From positions 5,234 through 14,236 of the forward strand of contig DKBD01000070.1 of assembly GCA_002451055.1 (NCBI GenBank): 9,003 nt of DNA, written 5' to 3'. Under the pieces are notes generated by a model. It worked only from the letters and a program-made list of their open reading frames with translations, searched no databases and was not told the origin of the DNA. Shown here in pieces: positions 6,851 through 9,003 of this stretch; within the stretch, counting starts at the first letter, position 1; each line of letters begins with the position of its first letter. Made by a program: the position numbers and the translations under genes. This stretch comes from Nitrospira sp. UBA6909 (lineage in GTDB: Bacteria > Nitrospirota > Nitrospiria > Nitrospirales > Nitrospiraceae).

Positions 6851-6855
6851 ATTCG

Positions 6856-7581
6856 TTATGCGATGCCTCCGTTGATACCGATAACCTGACCGGTGACATA
6901 GCCGGCCTCGTCCGACACAAGAAAGGAGACCAGCGCGGCGACTTCTTCCGGAGTGCCGACTCGTTTCATAGGCACCATAGCTGCAATCTGCTCCGGCTTG
7001 AACGTCTCTCTGACAGAGGGTGAGTCGATCAAGCCAGGCGCCACCACATTGACGGTGATGCCCCGTGATGCCAATTCGATCGCGAGCGATTTGCTCGCGC
7101 CATGCAAACCGGCCTTGGCTGCGGCATAGTTTGTCTGGCCGCGATTCCCCATCACGCCAGCCAGGGATGACATGGAGACAATCCGTCCCCAGCGCGTCCC
7201 GATCATCGGCAACAAGAGGGGCTGCGTCACGTTAAAAAATCCATTGAGCGAGAGATCGATGACCCTTGTCCATTGTTCGCTGGTCATTCCAGCCATAGGC
7301 GCATCGTCGTGTAGGCCCGCGTTGTTGAGGACAATTTGGATCGGCCCGTCTTTTAACAGCATTTCAAGCGTGTGGCGAGTGGCTATCGCATCGGTTATGT
7401 CGAAGGACACGCTCGACGCGCACTTGCCCGCTGTTCGAATCTTGTCGGCCACCGACTCAGCCGACTCACGATGCCGATGCCCATGTAGGATGACGGCATG
7501 ACCGTCCGCAGCCAACCGTTCGGCGATGGCCGAGCCGATAACACCGCTTGCCCCCGTGACCAGCGCTCGTCTCCGCGTCAT
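6856..7581 (-). CDS. FabG-like 3-oxoacyl-ACP reductase (ApeQ-type ketoreductase)
   Basis: This 241-residue short-chain dehydrogenase should reduce a beta-ketoacyl-ACP to the 3-hydroxyacyl form with NADPH. Seen are the nucleotide-binding TGASGVIG (9-16), LNNAG (85-89), Asn113, catalytic Ser139 in SMSSLAG, and Tyr152 with Lys156 in NYAAAK. The tail GYVTGQVIGINGGIA is the usual FabG ending, and the length is normal for FabG. Its ATG overlaps the dehydratase stop by 4 bases (ATGA), so the two are translationally coupled. Next to a ketosynthase pair and a dehydratase, it most likely acts in the polyene cycle like ApeQ of aryl-polyene clusters rather than in housekeeping fatty acid synthesis. The motifs alone cannot separate these roles. 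Confidence 0.9.
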   Translation of the reverse strand: MTRRRALVTGASGVIGSAIAERLAADGHAVILHGHRHRESAESVADKIRTAGKCASSVSFDITDAIATRHTLEMLLKDGPIQIVLNNAGLHDDAPMAGMTSEQWTRVIDLSLNGFFNVTQPLLLPMIGTRWGRIVSMSSLAGVMGNRGQTNYAAAKAGLHGASKSLAIELASRGITVNVVAPGLIDSPSVRETFKPEQIAAMVPMKRVGTPEEVAALVSFLVSDEAGYVTGQVIGINGGIA

Positions 7582-8021
7582 ACAGACGCCTGTTGGAGAA
7601 AAATCGACGCTCGTCCGCTTACCATAAGCCGTCCTTCGGATGAAATCGTGAATCGGTAGAGAAAGCTGCGATCGTCAGCGAACAATCGAGTGGCATCAAT
7701 CATGAGATCCCCGCGACAGTCATCGAGACGGTCCGTACCAAAGACCACATCGCGCAACCCTCCGACAAAACCAATCGGCGCACCTATTGAAGGCTCTCCG
7801 GCAAGAAGCCCGACGTGCACTCCCATGGCCTGAGCCGCATATTCCAGTCCTGCGACCGATTCAAGTCGGCCGTGATGCCGCAGGGGATTCGCCGGGTCGT
7901 GATGCGAGCGTGCGCGGCAGCATATCGTCGTCCCATCCCACGACTCCACGCTATCGATCAGGCGCATCGCGCCTGCGTGCGGCAGCAGTTCGCTCAGTTC
8001 GTCCTTGTTGAGGGTCGACAT
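7578..8021 (-). CDS. Hotdog 3-hydroxyacyl-ACP dehydratase (ApeP-like)
   Basis: This 147-residue single hotdog domain resembles FabZ-type dehydratases and the ApeP proteins of aryl-polyene clusters, which remove water from 3-hydroxyacyl-ACP to leave a trans double bond. LLPHAGAMRLIDSV (12-25) matches the FabZ block around the catalytic His (His15). AGLEYAAQAMGVH (57-69) matches the central helix carrying the catalytic acid, here Glu60. The end of the fold is RLMVSGRASIFL (131-142). Its start lies 28 bases inside the end of the upstream ketosynthase-like gene and its stop overlaps the ketoreductase start, so it is tightly embedded in the operon. No enoyl reductase is seen nearby, which fits retention of every double bond. 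No strong ribosome site is visible, and no other start fits the conserved N-terminus. Confidence 0.85.
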   Translation of the reverse strand: MSTLNKDELSELLPHAGAMRLIDSVESWDGTTICCRARSHHDPANPLRHHGRLESVAGLEYAAQAMGVHVGLLAGEPSIGAPIGFVGGLRDVVFGTDRLDDCRGDLMIDATRLFADDRSFLYRFTISSEGRLMVSGRASIFLQQASV

Positions 8022-8809
8022 GATTCGATGGTCAGAATGAGCTGTTGAGAATCGAGCAGATCAAGCCGCACTGTTTGTAGGGCGGCGCCGGCGATCGCGC
8101 ACAACAGAGGCAACGATCGAGCCGCCGGATTTTCCAGCCGCAGTCGTTGCAACGCCTGATCTTGGAGGAAGACGGATTCGCCGCCGATTGTCTGTTCGAG
8201 GCGCATCAGAACTCTCACGGTTGAGCCGTCCGACGCGGGAGCCAACACAAACGCCACGGCAAATCCTTCCGTGATCGGACGTGCCTCGTAGAGAGGTGCC
8301 GGCACAGCCATGTCGTAAGCGACCAGCAAGACGGGGCGCTGCTCCGCTCCCACCATGGCGACCGCTTCCAGCCATCCAGCGGCAAATGAATCGTCGTAGC
8401 AGGACAGAGCCGTCGATGACTGTTGGCCTGCCGTGGCGATCCCCCAATACCCGGCGGCCGTATTATGCACCGACTGATGGAACAAGGTAGGTGACACCCG
8501 CCGATCCTCCGTCGCCAGGACCCGGCACAGTTGATCGAAGACGCCCATCTCTCCTCCGGAGGAGGCAAACACCGTGGGCACCTCGCGTGGATCGAGTCCG
8601 GCTTGCTCGATCGCTTCCTGAGCGACCTGCAGGGCCCATCGGACACAGTCGCTGCTGCGGCGCCGTTCGTTCGGAGGGAGGATCGCCGCTTCAGGATCCG
8701 GAAGGGCTCCCTGTTGATAGGGCCTGACGCCTGACAGTATCTCGCGGCTTGCCTCCCATCCTAAGAGGCCCGAGGCAAGCAACCCGATGCCGTGAATCGC
8801 GACATTCAT
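7994..8809 (-). CDS. Short ketosynthase-like protein, chain-length-factor type (ApeC-like)
   Basis: This 271-residue protein is related to the N-terminal half of beta-ketoacyl synthases and best fits the short family found in aryl-polyene clusters (Pfam Ketoacyl-synt_2 from memory). In E. coli such a protein (ApeC) pairs with the ketosynthase ApeO as a chain-length factor. Seen are VFASSGGEMGVFDQL (80-94), SVHNTAAGYWGIATAG (113-128) and SFAAGWLEA (141-149). It lacks the C-terminal half with the two catalytic histidines, so it should not condense on its own. Cys137 sits where alignment to the following glycine would place the ketosynthase nucleophile, but without the usual T(S/T)G after it. 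GGGGA precedes the ATG at 8809, which overlaps the upstream ketosynthase stop by one base (TGATG). The in-frame ATG at 8941 lies inside that upstream gene and is rejected. Confidence 0.82.
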   Translation of the reverse strand: MNVAIHGIGLLASGLLGWEASREILSGVRPYQQGALPDPEAAILPPNERRRSSDCVRWALQVAQEAIEQAGLDPREVPTVFASSGGEMGVFDQLCRVLATEDRRVSPTLFHQSVHNTAAGYWGIATAGQQSSTALSCYDDSFAAGWLEAVAMVGAEQRPVLLVAYDMAVPAPLYEARPITEGFAVAFVLAPASDGSTVRVLMRLEQTIGGESVFLQDQALQRLRLENPAARSLPLLCAIAGAALQTVRLDLLDSQQLILTIESCRPSTRTN

Positions 8810-9003
8810 CACAGTTTCCCCAAAACCAAGCTGCAATTGTTCCCGCCGAATCCGAAGATATTGCTCACCACACAGGACAACGAGCCGATCTGATTCTCGC
8901 GAAGGATCCGGCTTTTCAATGACGGGTCCACACGGCGGCAATTGAGCGTGCCAGGGATCAGGCCTTGCGTGAGACAGAGCGCAGAGACGATCGCTTCCGT
9001 AAT
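8809..9003 (-). CDS. Beta-ketoacyl-ACP synthase, C-terminal end only (window edge)
   Basis: The last 64 residues of a KAS/FabF-type ketosynthase enter from the right edge and stop at TGA 8811-8809. Seen are TEAIVSALCLTQGLIPGT (residues 2-19 of the fragment) and NIFGFGGNNCSLVLGKL (48-64), the normal FabF ending (NSFGFGGxNxxLv), in which the GFGG loop closes the active site. The catalytic Cys and the His pair lie outside the window. Its stop overlaps the start of the short ketosynthase-like gene by one base, the arrangement expected for a ketosynthase/chain-length-factor pair made in equal amounts (ApeO/ApeC style). It could be the elongating synthase or a second one of ApeR type; the fragment cannot decide. 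Confidence 0.85.
   Translation of the reverse strand: MTEAIVSALCLTQGLIPGTLNCRRVDPSLKSRILRENQIGSLSCVVSNIFGFGGNNCSLVLGKL

Noticed and set aside
7787..8727. Plus-strand open frames across the dehydratase and ketosynthase-like genes.
   Set aside because: They are arginine- and proline-rich antisense translations typical of GC-rich DNA, and the minus strand carries recognisable proteins throughout.
8810..8941. A longer chain-length-factor gene starting at the ATG at 8941.
   Set aside because: This stretch encodes the conserved C-terminus of the upstream ketosynthase in another frame; the ATG at 8809 with a TGATG overlap is the normal coupled start.

Overview
The window carries most of two facing operons that look like an aryl-polyene (APE) / xanthomonadin-type pigment locus, plus a partial radical SAM gene at the left edge. 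All gene calls rest on motifs read by eye; no search was run. The organism is a moderately GC-rich Gram-negative: two proteins have lipoprotein signals, and aryl-polyene products are typical of diderm outer membranes. My best guess is a Nitrospira-like bacterium, with a proteobacterium as the alternative. That guess is a low-confidence impression from protein style and from a heptamer repeat between two genes, because no 16S or other marker is present.

Layout. (1) Positions 1-1379, minus strand: a B12-binding-type radical SAM protein whose C-terminus runs off the left edge. (2) Positions 1380-1608: a divergent intergenic region with a plausible sigma70-like promoter facing each way. (3) Positions 1609-5892, plus strand: a compact operon encoding a flavin-dependent halogenase-like protein, a chorismatase (XanB2/Hyg5/FkbO family), a NodB-type polysaccharide deacetylase and two tandem paralogous small lipoproteins. 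It ends at a perfect 13-bp hairpin (5902-5930). (4) Positions 5972-9003, minus strand and convergent with the first operon. In transcription order it encodes the C-terminal end of a beta-ketoacyl synthase (entering from the right edge), a short ketosynthase-like/chain-length-factor protein, a hotdog 3-hydroxyacyl-ACP dehydratase, a FabG-type ketoreductase and, after a heptamer-repeat hairpin, a family 2 glycosyltransferase. Most of these genes overlap by 1, 4 or 28 bases.

How the genes may work together (inference). The chorismatase would turn chorismate into a hydroxybenzoate starter. The ketosynthase pair, ketoreductase and dehydratase would extend it into a conjugated polyene on an acyl carrier protein, whose gene is not in the window. 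The halogenase could halogenate the aryl ring, as proposed for the brominated xanthomonadins. The glycosyltransferase, deacetylase and lipoproteins would serve head-group attachment, envelope tailoring or export. The dehydratase, ketoreductase and ketosynthase side matches the known APE core. The deacetylase and the paired lipoproteins are the parts I do not recognise from classical APE clusters.
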